A stretch of DNA of 64,000 bases, from contig JAGHZU010000003.1 of the NCBI GenBank assembly GCA_017745235.1, forward strand, positions 1 through 64,000, read 5' to 3'. The first letter of the stretch is position 1. Every line of letters starts with the position of its first letter. The stretch comes from Caulobacter sp. (GTDB lineage: Bacteria; Pseudomonadota; Alphaproteobacteria; Caulobacterales; Caulobacteraceae). The notes beneath the pieces are model-generated. The model had not been told where the DNA came from. It saw only the letters and a list, made by a program, of their open reading frames with translations, and ran no database searches. The position numbers and the translations under genes were made by a program. This document shows positions 27,610-37,328 of this stretch, in pieces.

Positions 27610-28434
27610 GTGCCCGAAGCGATCGAAGACCTTGAGATCCAGCTGCTGCTGGAAGCGCTCTACCAGCGCTACCACTACGACTTTCGCCACTATGCGCGGG
27701 CGTCGATCAAACGCCGCTTGACCCAGGCCCGCGCCCAATTGGGTTTTCCCACGATCTCGGCGATGCAGGATCGCGTCCTGCACGATCCGGCCATGCTGCC
27801 GCGCCTGCTGGACTATCTGACCGTCCAGGTCAGCGAGATGTTCCGCGACCCGTCGTACTTCAGGGCGCTCCGTGAAAAGGTGCTTCCGCACCTGCGCACC
27901 TATCCGTCGCTGAAGGTGTGGATCGCCGGATGCAGCACCGGCGAGGAGCTGTATTCCCTGGCCATCCTGTTCAAGGAGGAAGACCTCTACGATCGGACGA
28001 TCTTCTACGCGACGGATATCAACCCCGAAGCGCTGGCTGCGGCCGAGGCCGGGGTCTACACCCTGGAACGCATCCGCAAGTTCACCGAGAACCACCAAAA
28101 GTCCGGCGGGAAATCATCGCTCTCGGACTACTACACCGCCGCCTACGGTCGCGCGGTGTTCGACAAAGGCCTGCGCAGCCGGGTCGTCTTCTCGGACCAC
28201 AGTCTGGTGACCGACGCGGTGTTCGGCGAGATGCACCTGATCTCATGCCGCAACGTGATGATCTATTTCGACCGAGCCTTGCAGGACCGCGCCGTCGGCC
28301 TCTTCCATGAATCCTTGGCGCGCAAGGGCTTCCTGGGGCTTGGATCGAAGGAAAGCCTGCGCTTTTCGGCCCATGCCGGCGCTTTTTCCGAGTTCGTACC
28401 CTCCGAGAAGATCTACCAGAGGCGCGAGCCATGA
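27610..28434 (+). CDS. CheR-family protein methyltransferase
   Basis: A 274-residue S-adenosylmethionine-dependent methyltransferase of the CheR family. The N-terminal helical region and the SAM site (WIAGCSTGEELYSL near residue 105), FYATDINPEAL and SCRNVMIYF are visible. CheR normally methylates glutamates of chemoreceptors. Here there is no receptor, CheA or CheW gene in the window; instead the gene lies between a hybrid kinase and a CheB. GTG at 27610 is the likely start. I infer that it modifies a non-chemotaxis partner, perhaps the kinase. Confidence 0.88.
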   Translation: MPEAIEDLEIQLLLEALYQRYHYDFRHYARASIKRRLTQARAQLGFPTISAMQDRVLHDPAMLPRLLDYLTVQVSEMFRDPSYFRALREKVLPHLRTYPSLKVWIAGCSTGEELYSLAILFKEEDLYDRTIFYATDINPEALAAAEAGVYTLERIRKFTENHQKSGGKSSLSDYYTAAYGRAVFDKGLRSRVVFSDHSLVTDAVFGEMHLISCRNVMIYFDRALQDRAVGLFHESLARKGFLGLGSKESLRFSAHAGAFSEFVPSEKIYQRREP

Positions 28435-29000
28435 CGCCGGCCCGCACGATCGTGATCGGCGCCTCGGCGGGGGCTGTCCAGGCGCTGCTGGTCCTGCTGC
28501 CCGCCCTGCCCGCCGACTTCGCCTTGACCGTGCTGGTCGTTGTGCATGTGCCGCCCGATCGCGACAACGTGCTGGTGCCGCTGCTGCGCGCCAAATGTCT
28601 CCTTCCGGTCAAGGAGGCCGAGGACAAGGAGCCGATCGCCGCTGGCGTGATCTACTTCGCTCCCTCCGACTACCATCTGCTGGTCGAGCCCGACCGGACC
28701 CTGGCCCTTTCCGCCGACGAGCCCGTCAATTACTCGCGCCCCTCCATCGACGTGCTGTTCGAAAGCGCGGCCGACGCCTATCGCGAAGAACTGGTCGGGG
28801 TGATCCTGACCGGAGCCAACCACGATGGCGCCGCCGGGCTCAAGGCGGTGGCCGACGCTGGCGGCGTGGCGATCGTTCAGGATTCCGGCGAGGCCTACGC
28901 CACCGCCATGCCCGATGCGGCGCGGGAAGCCAGCCCCACCGCCCTAACCATGAACCTGGATGCGATCGCGTCCTATCTGTCGAGTTTGGAAACCGCATGA
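28431..29000 (+). CDS. CheB methylesterase domain protein without receiver
   Basis: A 189-residue CheB-type methylesterase/deamidase. The predicted triad is S12 (IGASAG), H39 (VVHVPP) and D132 (GANHDG). Classical CheB has an N-terminal receiver that restrains the esterase; here it is absent, so activity cannot be controlled by phosphorylation of its own domain. It overlaps CheR by ATGA and the following gene by ATGA. It should reverse the methylation made by the neighbouring CheR. Confidence 0.9.
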   Translation: MTPARTIVIGASAGAVQALLVLLPALPADFALTVLVVVHVPPDRDNVLVPLLRAKCLLPVKEAEDKEPIAAGVIYFAPSDYHLLVEPDRTLALSADEPVNYSRPSIDVLFESAADAYREELVGVILTGANHDGAAGLKAVADAGGVAIVQDSGEAYATAMPDAAREASPTALTMNLDAIASYLSSLETA

Positions 29001-30136
29001 CGAGCGCGGAGAAGCCGATCAACTTTCTGCTGGTCGACGACCTGGAAGAAAACCTGCTGGCGCTCGAGGCGCTGCTCCAGCGCGAAGGCCTGCGTTGCCT
29101 CAAGGCTCGTTCGGGCGAAGAGGCGCTGGAACTGTTGCTGGCGCACGAGGTCGCCCTGGCTCTGCTCGACGTCCAGATGCCCGGCATGGACGGCTTCGAG
29201 CTGGCCGAGTTCATGCGCGGCAGCGAACGGGCCCGCCATATCCCGATCATCTTCGTCACCGCCGGCGCGGCCAACAGCCAGCGCCGCTTCCGAGGCTATG
29301 AAGCGGGCGCAGTGGACTTCATCCAAAAGCCGATCGAAGCCCACGTCCTGCGCAGCAAGGCGAACGTCTTCTTCGACCTCTACCGGCAGCGCCAGCAGAT
29401 CGAAGCCCAGCGCGACGAACTGGAGGCCGCCGCCCACGCCCTGCGCCGGGCCGATCGCCACAAGGACAGTTTCCTCGCCGTGCTGGCCCACGAGCTGCGC
29501 AACCCCGTCGCGGCGTTGAGCGGCGGCCTGCACCTGCTCAACAAGGACATCCCGCCCGAGCGCGCCAAGGACATCCGCTCCCGCATGGACCGGATGCTCG
29601 AGCACCTGACCCATCTGGTCGACGATCTGCTGGACGTGTCCAGGGTCAGCCAGGGCAAGATCTCGCTCAAGAAGGAGCGGATCGAACTGAACCAGGCGCT
29701 CCGCTCGGCCATCGAGGCCAGCCAGCACAATCTTGACGCCGGGGGGCACCAGTTCGTCGTGGAGATGCCTCAGGCCCCGATCTGGCTGGACGCAGATCAC
29801 ACCCGCCTGGCCCAGATCGTCGCCAACCTGCTCAACAACGCAGCCAAGTACACGCCATCAGGCGGCACGGTCTCGCTGATCGCGGGCCTACACGACGGGG
29901 CGGCCAGGATCATCGTCTCGGACACGGGCGTCGGCATCCCGGCCGACATGCAGTCGAAGATCTTCGAGATCTTCGCCCAGGTCGAGGATCACCTCGGCAA
30001 GGCCCAGGGGGGTCTTGGCATCGGCCTCGCCCTGGTCAAGCAACTGGTCTCGCTCCATGGCGGCTCGATCACCGTCGAAAGTCCGGGCCCCGACATGGGA
30101 TCCACCTTCACCGTCAGGCTGCCCGTGCTTCCATAG
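28997..30136 (+). CDS. REC-HisKA-HATPase hybrid kinase
   Basis: A 379-residue cytosolic protein with a receiver first (D58 in ALLDVQMPGMDG), a short coiled coil, HisKA with H165 in LAHELRNPV, and the ATPase domain with DTGVGIP and GGLGIGLALV. No membrane helix is present. It overlaps CheB by ATGA. A receiver fused ahead of a kinase core suggests that phosphorylation of D58 tunes the kinase. It is convergent with the giant autotransporter, separated by 24 bases. Confidence 0.88.
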   Translation: MTSAEKPINFLLVDDLEENLLALEALLQREGLRCLKARSGEEALELLLAHEVALALLDVQMPGMDGFELAEFMRGSERARHIPIIFVTAGAANSQRRFRGYEAGAVDFIQKPIEAHVLRSKANVFFDLYRQRQQIEAQRDELEAAAHALRRADRHKDSFLAVLAHELRNPVAALSGGLHLLNKDIPPERAKDIRSRMDRMLEHLTHLVDDLLDVSRVSQGKISLKKERIELNQALRSAIEASQHNLDAGGHQFVVEMPQAPIWLDADHTRLAQIVANLLNNAAKYTPSGGTVSLIAGLHDGAARIIVSDTGVGIPADMQSKIFEIFAQVEDHLGKAQGGLGIGLALVKQLVSLHGGSITVESPGPDMGSTFTVRLPVLP

Positions 30137-30144
30137 CCTCACCG

Positions 30145-30173
30145 ATGGCGCTTCTCAGGCTCAGAAGCGCCAT
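30145..30173. terminator. Hairpin between convergent kinase and autotransporter
   Basis: ATGGCGCTTCT pairs perfectly with AGAAGCGCCAT (11 base pairs, 7-base loop). It lies between the convergent genes and covers the autotransporter stop and last codons. It could end transcripts from both sides. No U-run follows on either strand. Confidence 0.6.
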
Positions 30174-33100
30174 TTGAGCTCGGCTCGCCCGCCCTGGTCG
30201 GTCGAACGATCGGAATAGGCGCCGCTATACGAGACGCCGAGTTGAAGGCCCGAGCCGAACTCGAGTTTCAGCCCGAGATCGACAGCCGCCTGGGTTCGAT
30301 CGATCGGCAAGCCTCGCACCTGGAACGCCGCACCGCGAGCGAAGGCCAGATCGACTTCCGGCGTGCGGCCGTCCAGCACGTTCCGCAGCGCCGCCGAGGC
30401 GTCCAGCCCGAGCCGGGCCCCACCGAGATCCCAGCCCGTCTGGACCCTGAGGCCCAATTCGCCATAGACCGTCTCGAAACCTTTCTGGCCGCCATGGAGC
30501 GCGGCCGCTCCCCCACGCTCGTCCATATCGGCGTCGAACAGCGAAACGTAGGTCAGTCCTGCGAACGGTCGAAAGCCCACGCCCTTGAAGCGGGTCTTCA
30601 CAGCCACCTGGCCGAAGCCCTGGAAAGTGCTCGCGCCATATTTGTCGGCCAATCGTTCGCTAAGCTCGCCGAACGCCACCTGCCGCTGCGACGATATGGT
30701 GTGACGCCCGTAAGCCGCGCCCAGTTGGATCGACACCGCCCCATAGGCGCCCAACACGCCGCCACCGGCCTGATAGCTGTCGGACTTCTGGGTAGCGTTG
30801 TTCGAACGGAATTCACTGCTGTCGTAGCTGAACGCCACTCCGCCGCGCCAACGGCTGTTGAACGAACCGTCCATCCCCGTCACGAACCCGTCGATCGACC
30901 GCTTGTAGCCTTGAGCCTCGGCCGTACCATCGACCTTGCGGCGCGAGCTCAGCACCCTGCCCCAGCCCTCCAGGCCTTCCACGCCCGCCGCCTGTTCGCG
31001 CGCCAGCATCGCCTCGCGCATGAAGCGGCTGTCCTCAACCAGCGAGGCGCGGAAAGTGGCGTAGTCGGAGCCGGACAATTGGTCGAAAGCCGCCCGGGCC
31101 TCCGCGGCGGTCAACGCCACCGTCGCATCGTAAACCGCGTGGCCCGCGCCCAGCGCCTCGACGGCGGGCGCGACCGCGCCCTGGTTGCTCGTCTGGGCCA
31201 CGGCGCTGAAATCGAGACCATTGCGCTTGAGGTTCAAGGTCACGGCATTGACCCCATAGGCCAGGGTCGGCGAGAGGAAGGCCAGGTTCGAGGTGACCTC
31301 GGAGAACGTCCCTGTAACGCCGCCGGCGGCGGTCAAGATCGTGTAGTTGGTGTTGGCGGCGTACGAGCCGTTGGCCGCCAGAACGCTGACCTTGGCCCCG
31401 CCCTGGATCGTGGCGGCGCCGTTGACCACAACCTTGTCGCCCTGTCCGGCTGCATTGGTCTCCACCTCGAAGACGCTGCCGGCCAGGAAGCTCAGGTCGC
31501 CCGCGACCGTGAGCGTTCCGATCGAATTGCCGGGCGCGAGGGTTCCGGCGATCCGGCCCGCACCGATCATGCCCGAGCCCTGCAGACGCCCGCCGGTCAG
31601 GACTTCGACCACTCCACCCAACGAGCCGTTGACCGACAGCAGATCGGCGCCTCCCCCGCCCACACGGGTCACGCCCAGGAAGCCCGAGCTGTCGCCCGTG
31701 AAACGCACGAGGCCTCCACCGCGCACCAGCACAGCGCCCGCGCCGCTGAGCGCGCCGGCATAGACGCCGTCGGTCGCCTGATCGAAGACGAAACTGGCGC
31801 CCTGCCCCACATCCGCATCGCCTGTGAACAGCATAGACTTGGAAACCAGGCTCCCACCGGTCACGCGCCAGTCGGCGCTGCTGGCGCCGGCCAGGGTCAG
31901 GATTCCGCCCCCCGCCTTGACCATCGCGCCCGAGCCGTCAATCGCGCCTTCGAAGGTGGCGTCAACGGCCTGATCGAACACCACCCGCCCCTCATTGCGG
32001 ACCGCACCGCGGATGGAGCTGGCGTCGCCGACCAGGGTCCCGCCCTGGACCACCGTGCCGCCCGTATAGGTATTGGTTCCCGTAAGGACCAGCGTGCCCA
32101 GGTCGGTCTTGACCAGCTTGGCCCCGCCCGTCAGCACAGCGGAGATCGTGACCGTGATCGCCTCGCCTGCTGCACTACCGTCGCCGACGCGGAACACCGC
32201 CTGCTCGCCCGCCAAGGCCAGTGGGCCGCCCGCCAGGCTATAGCCGTTCGAGGCGAACTGCATGCCCGTGGCGCCGACCTGACCGTCGCCATTGTCGATC
32301 GTCACGACGCCGCCGGCTCCCTGGAACACGGCATAGCCCGGCGCCGGTCTCATAGGACCGTTCGACAGGCCGTCGGCATTGGTCCAGTTCCGCCCCCCAA
32401 GACTCCAGACCCCGGTTCCCCCGTCGACCTGGTTGTTGTCGTGACCCGCCGCGGCTCCGCCGTCCCAGAAGGCGAGCGGCGTCCCGGTGGCGTTGACCAG
32501 ATTGATCCGGCCCGCCGTCGCGGTCTGCACAGCCAATTCCTGAGCCGCCACACCTTCAACGCGGCCCAGCACCAGGCCGTTGTCGATAAGGCGACCGCCA
32601 TAGTCGAACAGGCGATAGACTCCCGCCCCGAAGTCCGGCAGCGCCGTCACGTTCAGCACGCCGTCCAACGTCAGATCTCCCGCCACATCGAACAACGCCG
32701 GGCTCGAGAACCGCGAGAGCGAGACATCGACCACCGAACCCGACGACAGGGTCAGCGCGCCCATCGAAAGCGTGCGACCCGATCCGCCCGCCAGACGCCC
32801 CCCGTCGGCCACCGAGACCCCGCCCTCGATGACGCCATCGCCGGTCAGGGTTCCGCCCCGAACTTCCAGCGCTCCGTCCACCCGCCCCGCCACGGTCAGC
32901 GAACCGCCTTCGACCCGCACGCCCGCCCCGGTGATCTCTCCATTGAGCACCGACGCGCCGGACTGTTGGGTCACGACGCCACCGCGCAGGTTGGCGTCGA
33001 TCGTCGCGCCGTCGAGGACGTAGGCGCCGGCCGACAGGCTCCCACCGCCTGCAAGCACGCCACCCAAGGCCACCGATCCGACGGTTTCGCGGAAACCGCC

Positions 33101-36100
33101 CAGGTCCAGCGTCGCGCCGGCGGCCACGGTCACGACCGCGGTGTCGGCCAGGCGCTCGTCCGCGCCCAGGCGCAGCGCGCCGCCGTCGACATGCACGGCT
33201 GAGCCCCCCGAGGTTCCGTTCAGCAGAGTGACGCCGTCCTGCTGGTAGATAGCTCCGCCGCCCAGGTCGTGATCGATGGATCCGCCGAGGAACTTGTAGA
33301 GCACCGCGTTCAGCGTACCGCCGCCCACCAGATGGCCCTGGATGGTGAAGTTGGCGACGATCTCATCGAAGCCGTTCAGGTCCAGGATCGCCCCGTTCAG
33401 CACCTCCAGCGTGGAGTCGTCGGCCAGGACGCCCGCCGCGCCCAGTCGCAGCGTGCCGCCCGATACCCGGGTCAGGCCCGAATAGGTGTTGGAGCCCGTC
33501 AGGGTCAGAACGCCCGCGCCCGTCTTCGTCAGGCCGCCAGAACCGTCGATCACGCCTGAGAACGTGGTGCTTCGGTTGTCACCGCCCAGGAGCAAGGTGT
33601 TGGCGCCCAGCGAGACCCGGCCGCTCCCCGTCAGGCTCCCGACCGTCACGCCGTTGGTCACACCGGAGATGTCAAACCCGCCGTCGGCGGTCACCGACGA
33701 GTTGGCCAGGGAACCGCCGCCGGACAGCGCCAGCGTCGCACCGTTCGCGACCGTGGTCGCGCCGGTATAGATGTTGGCGCCGCTCAGCGTGCTGGAGCCG
33801 GCCGCGAAGGTGACGCCTGCGTCGCCCTGGATTGTTCCGGAAAACGCACCGCCATCCGTCAGGGTCAGGGTGTCTTTCAGGATCACCAGGCCGCCGCCCG
33901 ACAGGCCCGCCACGGTTAGCGGCGCGGCCGCGTCACGAGCGTCCAGCGTTCCATCGATGGTCAGTGCTCCGCCGCCCAGCGAGCCGGTCAGAAGCAGGCT
34001 CGCGCCGCCCCCCACCTCCGTGCCGCCCCCATATGTGTTCGCCCCGGTCAAGGTCAGGGCTCCCGAGGTCAGGCGCACGCTCCCGTCGCCTCCAATCGCG
34101 CCCGTAAACCTTCCTCCGCCCTTGATCGTGAGCTTGTTGGTCCCCAGCAGCACATCACCCGCGCCGCTTAGGCCACCGATCGCGGTGTCGTAGGAATACT
34201 GGCCAATATCGAGGATCCCTTCGACCCGCATCGCGCTCGCGAAGTCGGCTGCCGCGGTGTAGAGCGTCGCCCCCGCATCGATCACGGTATCGCCGGTATA
34301 GGCTTGGGTTCCCGTCAGTCCCAGCCACCCGCCCAGCAGGTGAAGGCCCCCCGTGCCGGTGATCGACCCGAGAAACTCATCACCCGGGTCGACCAGGGTC
34401 AGGGTCGAAGCGCCCAGGGCGATCGTGCCGCTGCTGCCCGACACCCCTGCGATCGTCGCGCCGCCGGTCGTCAGCCCGCTCAGATCCAGAACGGAGTCGT
34501 ACATCGACACCCACGCCCGCTCGCCCAGCGTTCCCGCGTCCGCCAACGCCAGGGTTCCCAGTTCCACCCACACGTTGCGCAAGTCGTTCTGGCCGGTCAG
34601 CGTCAGCTTGCCCGTGCCCTCGCTATAAAGCGTGCCGACCCATTCGGGATTGGCCGCGCCCTGGATCGTGCCGGCGAAGACACCCTCGCCGTCGTTGACC
34701 ACATGCAGCGTCCCCAATAGCCCCAGCTTGACCTTGCTTCCCGCTACGCCGGAGAAATTGTGGACGGTCGTCATCGAACCGATGATGTCGTAGACGCTCA
34801 GGTCCAGCACCGCGCTGGCGCCGGTCATCGCCACCGAGGACGCGCTATCGATCGCGTTGGGATCGCTGAACCGCAGCGCGCCGCCAGCGATGGTCACCGA
34901 GCCGGTGAAATCGCCCTGGCGATAAAGGCGGGTGACCCCTCCCCCGTTCTGGACGAAGGCGCCGTCGCCGTTCAGGCTCTCGATCGTGAAGTCGTCGGCG
35001 CGGTTCACCGTCAACGTGCCGCCGCCCAGCGTGATCGGGCCCAGCATGCCGCCGGTCGCGGTCACGCCCAGCGTAAGGCTGGCGTCGTCGATCAAGGTGG
35101 TCGCGCCGGCGTAATTCAGCGCACCGGTCAGGGTCAGCGCGCCCCCGCTGACCTGAAGGCCGCCGGCGCCGTCGAAATCCCCCGACAAGGCAGCGCCCGC
35201 ACCTTCCGCGTTCACCGTCAGGGTGTCGTCCAGGGTCACCGCGTTGGCGATCGTCAGCCCCTCGGCAAGGCTGATTCCGCTAGGCGCGCTCACGGTGATC
35301 CCGCCCGTCCCGAACGCGTCATTGGTCAGCGCCCGCACCACGCCGCCGGAAAGGACCGTGCCCTGAGTGTAGGTGTTGTGGCCGGCCAGGGTCAGGACGC
35401 CCGCGCCGCGCTTGATCAGCACGCCGCCATAGCCCGTGGAGCCCTGCTCACCGACCACACCGTCGAGCCTCAGGTCGTTGGCCCCCTCGATCGCAAGGTT
35501 GGCGTAGACTGACGTCCCGCGCGCTATGAAGACGTCGTTGGCCAAGGCGACAGTCTTGTTGGACTCGAGCTTGCCTTCCAGGTTGCCTACGAACAATGCG
35601 CCCACGCCAAGGGCCGCGCCGTCGCCGACAATCAGCCGCGAGCCGTTGTCGAGGGCAGTCCCGCCGGCGTAAGTGTTGGCCGCGTCGAGCACGAGCGTAC
35701 CCTGCACGGCCTCCACCGCCATCGTGTCGCCGCTTATGACGCCGGCCATGGTCAGCGAGCCGGTCCCCTGCTTGGCGAAGATACCCGTGCCGCCTACAGC
35801 GCCCGCGTAGCGAGTGTCGGTGGCCTGGTCGATCACCAGGCGATAGTTGGGATCCACCAGTTCGATCTCGCCCGAGGTCCCGCTGAGCGCCCCCATGATC
35901 CGGCCGAACCTGTGGACCACCAGCTTACCGCCGTTGAAGTCGATCGCCCCGTACGGCGGAAGCGCGCCAGGCGCGGCCATGACCACGGTCCCGCCATTGA
36001 AGTGGGTCGTCCCGGCATAGGTGTTGTTGCCGGTCAGGGTCACCTTGCCAGCCCCGGTCTTGGTCAGCCCCCCGGCGCCCGAGATGACGCCATCGACCGT

Positions 36101-37021
36101 CGCTTCGCCGGCGGCGACATCAAGCGTCATGTCGCCGGCCAGCGTCAGCGGATTGTAGTTGGCCAGCGCGATGCCGTCGGCCAGCTTCAATGTCGTGCCC
36201 TGCGAGGCCGTGAGCTGGCTCAGCCCGATCCCCTGGTTATGAATGACCGAGATCGTACCCTGCTGCAGCAGTGTGCCGTTGTAGCTGTTGTAGTTGTTCA
36301 GGATCAGTGCGCCGGCGCCTTGCTTGACCAGCTTGCGCCCGGCGCCGCTGATCGATCCGTCCAACTGGATGTCGTAGTCACCGCCGATGGTCAGCGAGCC
36401 CGAGGAAGGGCTGCGGATGACGATGTTGTTCGACAGCACGACGTCCCGGCTGGCCTCGATCACAGCGGCGCTTTGCCAAGCGTAGATCTCGGACGCCCCC
36501 AGGGCGGTGTTGCGGCCGACCAGCAGCGTTCCGCCGTAGAGGTCCACCTGCCCTGTGAAGTCGTTGTCGCCGGTGATGGCCAGCGCGCCGCCCCGCACCG
36601 CCACCGTGCCCCAGCCGCCGGTGATGCGTCCGGTAAGGGACAGGGCGCCCAGGCCCCGCTTCTCGAATACAGCGGCCTCGTCCGCGCCGCTGACATCAAG
36701 ATCGCCGGAGTAGGTCGAGTTGATCGCCTGATCGACGCTCAGTGCGCCGTTCTGCAGCAGGATCGAGCCACTGCCCGTCAGAGAGGACATCGTCTCCTGC
36801 CAGCCGGCCATGGCCAGCGTGCCGCCGGCCATCACCAGGCCGCCGGTCAATTGATCGTTCGCGACCAGCGTGGTGGTGGTCCCTGCCTCGACCCGGGTGT
36901 CGGGGACCTGGGCGTGAACGGGGAGGCTCGCGGCCAGGGACATGAACGCCGTCGATCCGAGCAAGGCCAGGCGCAGGCGCGCGACGTTGGACATGGAAGG
37001 CTTGCGGCTGGATTTGGTCAT
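30161..37021 (-). CDS. Large autotransporter with passenger repeats
   Basis: A 2286-residue type Va-like autotransporter. A long signal peptide ends near VHAQVP (about residues 1-38). The passenger (about 40-1960) is a repetitive beta-helix with recurring units of the form NTYxGxTxxxGG, for example GNNTYAGTTHFNGG, GSNTYSGLTRVSGG and GTNTYTGGTVVQGG, typical of passenger-associated repeats. The last 300 or so residues form the translocator barrel (from about GWGRVLSSRR), ending in KWRF with the expected aromatic C-terminus. GGGGA precedes the ATG. Such proteins usually mediate adhesion or aggregation. I see no protease or catalytic motif. It is the longest gene in the window; repeats raise the risk of assembly error. 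Confidence 0.9.
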   Translation of the reverse strand: MTKSSRKPSMSNVARLRLALLGSTAFMSLAASLPVHAQVPDTRVEAGTTTTLVANDQLTGGLVMAGGTLAMAGWQETMSSLTGSGSILLQNGALSVDQAINSTYSGDLDVSGADEAAVFEKRGLGALSLTGRITGGWGTVAVRGGALAITGDNDFTGQVDLYGGTLLVGRNTALGASEIYAWQSAAVIEASRDVVLSNNIVIRSPSSGSLTIGGDYDIQLDGSISGAGRKLVKQGAGALILNNYNSYNGTLLQQGTISVIHNQGIGLSQLTASQGTTLKLADGIALANYNPLTLAGDMTLDVAAGEATVDGVISGAGGLTKTGAGKVTLTGNNTYAGTTHFNGGTVVMAAPGALPPYGAIDFNGGKLVVHRFGRIMGALSGTSGEIELVDPNYRLVIDQATDTRYAGAVGGTGIFAKQGTGSLTMAGVISGDTMAVEAVQGTLVLDAANTYAGGTALDNGSRLIVGDGAALGVGALFVGNLEGKLESNKTVALANDVFIARGTSVYANLAIEGANDLRLDGVVGEQGSTGYGGVLIKRGAGVLTLAGHNTYTQGTVLSGGVVRALTNDAFGTGGITVSAPSGISLAEGLTIANAVTLDDTLTVNAEGAGAALSGDFDGAGGLQVSGGALTLTGALNYAGATTLIDDASLTLGVTATGGMLGPITLGGGTLTVNRADDFTIESLNGDGAFVQNGGGVTRLYRQGDFTGSVTIAGGALRFSDPNAIDSASSVAMTGASAVLDLSVYDIIGSMTTVHNFSGVAGSKVKLGLLGTLHVVNDGEGVFAGTIQGAANPEWVGTLYSEGTGKLTLTGQNDLRNVWVELGTLALADAGTLGERAWVSMYDSVLDLSGLTTGGATIAGVSGSSGTIALGASTLTLVDPGDEFLGSITGTGGLHLLGGWLGLTGTQAYTGDTVIDAGATLYTAAADFASAMRVEGILDIGQYSYDTAIGGLSGAGDVLLGTNKLTIKGGGRFTGAIGGDGSVRLTSGALTLTGANTYGGGTEVGGGASLLLTGSLGGGALTIDGTLDARDAAAPLTVAGLSGGGLVILKDTLTLTDGGAFSGTIQGDAGVTFAAGSSTLSGANIYTGATTVANGATLALSGGGSLANSSVTADGGFDISGVTNGVTVGSLTGSGRVSLGANTLLLGGDNRSTTFSGVIDGSGGLTKTGAGVLTLTGSNTYSGLTRVSGGTLRLGAAGVLADDSTLEVLNGAILDLNGFDEIVANFTIQGHLVGGGTLNAVLYKFLGGSIDHDLGGGAIYQQDGVTLLNGTSGGSAVHVDGGALRLGADERLADTAVVTVAAGATLDLGGFRETVGSVALGGVLAGGGSLSAGAYVLDGATIDANLRGGVVTQQSGASVLNGEITGAGVRVEGGSLTVAGRVDGALEVRGGTLTGDGVIEGGVSVADGGRLAGGSGRTLSMGALTLSSGSVVDVSLSRFSSPALFDVAGDLTLDGVLNVTALPDFGAGVYRLFDYGGRLIDNGLVLGRVEGVAAQELAVQTATAGRINLVNATGTPLAFWDGGAAAGHDNNQVDGGTGVWSLGGRNWTNADGLSNGPMRPAPGYAVFQGAGGVVTIDNGDGQVGATGMQFASNGYSLAGGPLALAGEQAVFRVGDGSAAGEAITVTISAVLTGGAKLVKTDLGTLVLTGTNTYTGGTVVQGGTLVGDASSIRGAVRNEGRVVFDQAVDATFEGAIDGSGAMVKAGGGILTLAGASSADWRVTGGSLVSKSMLFTGDADVGQGASFVFDQATDGVYAGALSGAGAVLVRGGGLVRFTGDSSGFLGVTRVGGGGADLLSVNGSLGGVVEVLTGGRLQGSGMIGAGRIAGTLAPGNSIGTLTVAGDLSFLAGSVFEVETNAAGQGDKVVVNGAATIQGGAKVSVLAANGSYAANTNYTILTAAGGVTGTFSEVTSNLAFLSPTLAYGVNAVTLNLKRNGLDFSAVAQTSNQGAVAPAVEALGAGHAVYDATVALTAAEARAAFDQLSGSDYATFRASLVEDSRFMREAMLAREQAAGVEGLEGWGRVLSSRRKVDGTAEAQGYKRSIDGFVTGMDGSFNSRWRGGVAFSYDSSEFRSNNATQKSDSYQAGGGVLGAYGAVSIQLGAAYGRHTISSQRQVAFGELSERLADKYGASTFQGFGQVAVKTRFKGVGFRPFAGLTYVSLFDADMDERGGAAALHGGQKGFETVYGELGLRVQTGWDLGGARLGLDASAALRNVLDGRTPEVDLAFARGAAFQVRGLPIDRTQAAVDLGLKLEFGSGLQLGVSYSGAYSDRSTDQGGRAELKWRF

Positions 37022-37328
37022 AGGTCGTCCCCGTCGGGGCGCGCGACCGCGGCCCCGCCCTGTCGTGCGAGTGCTGGAAAAAAGGCGCGCGCCCGGCGCG
37101 CCTCGATGTTTCGTTGTCGGTCGGCGCGCCGCTTAGGCGCCCGTCAGGCGCAGGCGCCCGAGGATGGTTCGGTAATGTTCAAGGAAGCCCCCGGTTCGTC
37201 GCCGTCGATCTAGGGTAGTGCCGTGCGGCGACGGCCTCGCGCCGTCAATTGCGGCGCCCAGGAGTTGAGACACATGAACAGAACTCTGAGACGAGAAGCC
37301 AGTTCGTCGGAAAGGCGACAAACGCGTT
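37022..37328. other. 307-base gap with terminator upstream of autotransporter
   Basis: This non-coding region lies between the AraC-family gene and the autotransporter on the minus strand. It contains the intrinsic terminator at 37078-37103 and a GGGGA ribosome site just before the autotransporter ATG. The part from 37104 to 37328 holds no other recognisable element. Confidence 0.6.
37078..37103 (-). terminator. Intrinsic terminator 57 bases ahead of the autotransporter
   Basis: AGGCGCGC and GCGCGCCT pair with a 5-base loop, followed on the minus strand by a U6-like run (AAAAAA at 37078-37083 on plus). It sits between the AraC-family gene and the autotransporter start. It could end the AraC transcript, or act as an attenuator in the autotransporter leader. 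Confidence 0.75.

Noticed and set aside
24046-28098. A 1350-codon minus-strand frame opposite the hybrid kinase
   Set aside because: It lies antisense to a gene with complete kinase and receiver motifs, and its composition is Gln/His/Val-rich with no recognised domain.
30242-33202. A 986-codon plus-strand frame opposite the autotransporter
   Set aside because: Composition is a shadow of the repeat-rich passenger; no domain or start signal.
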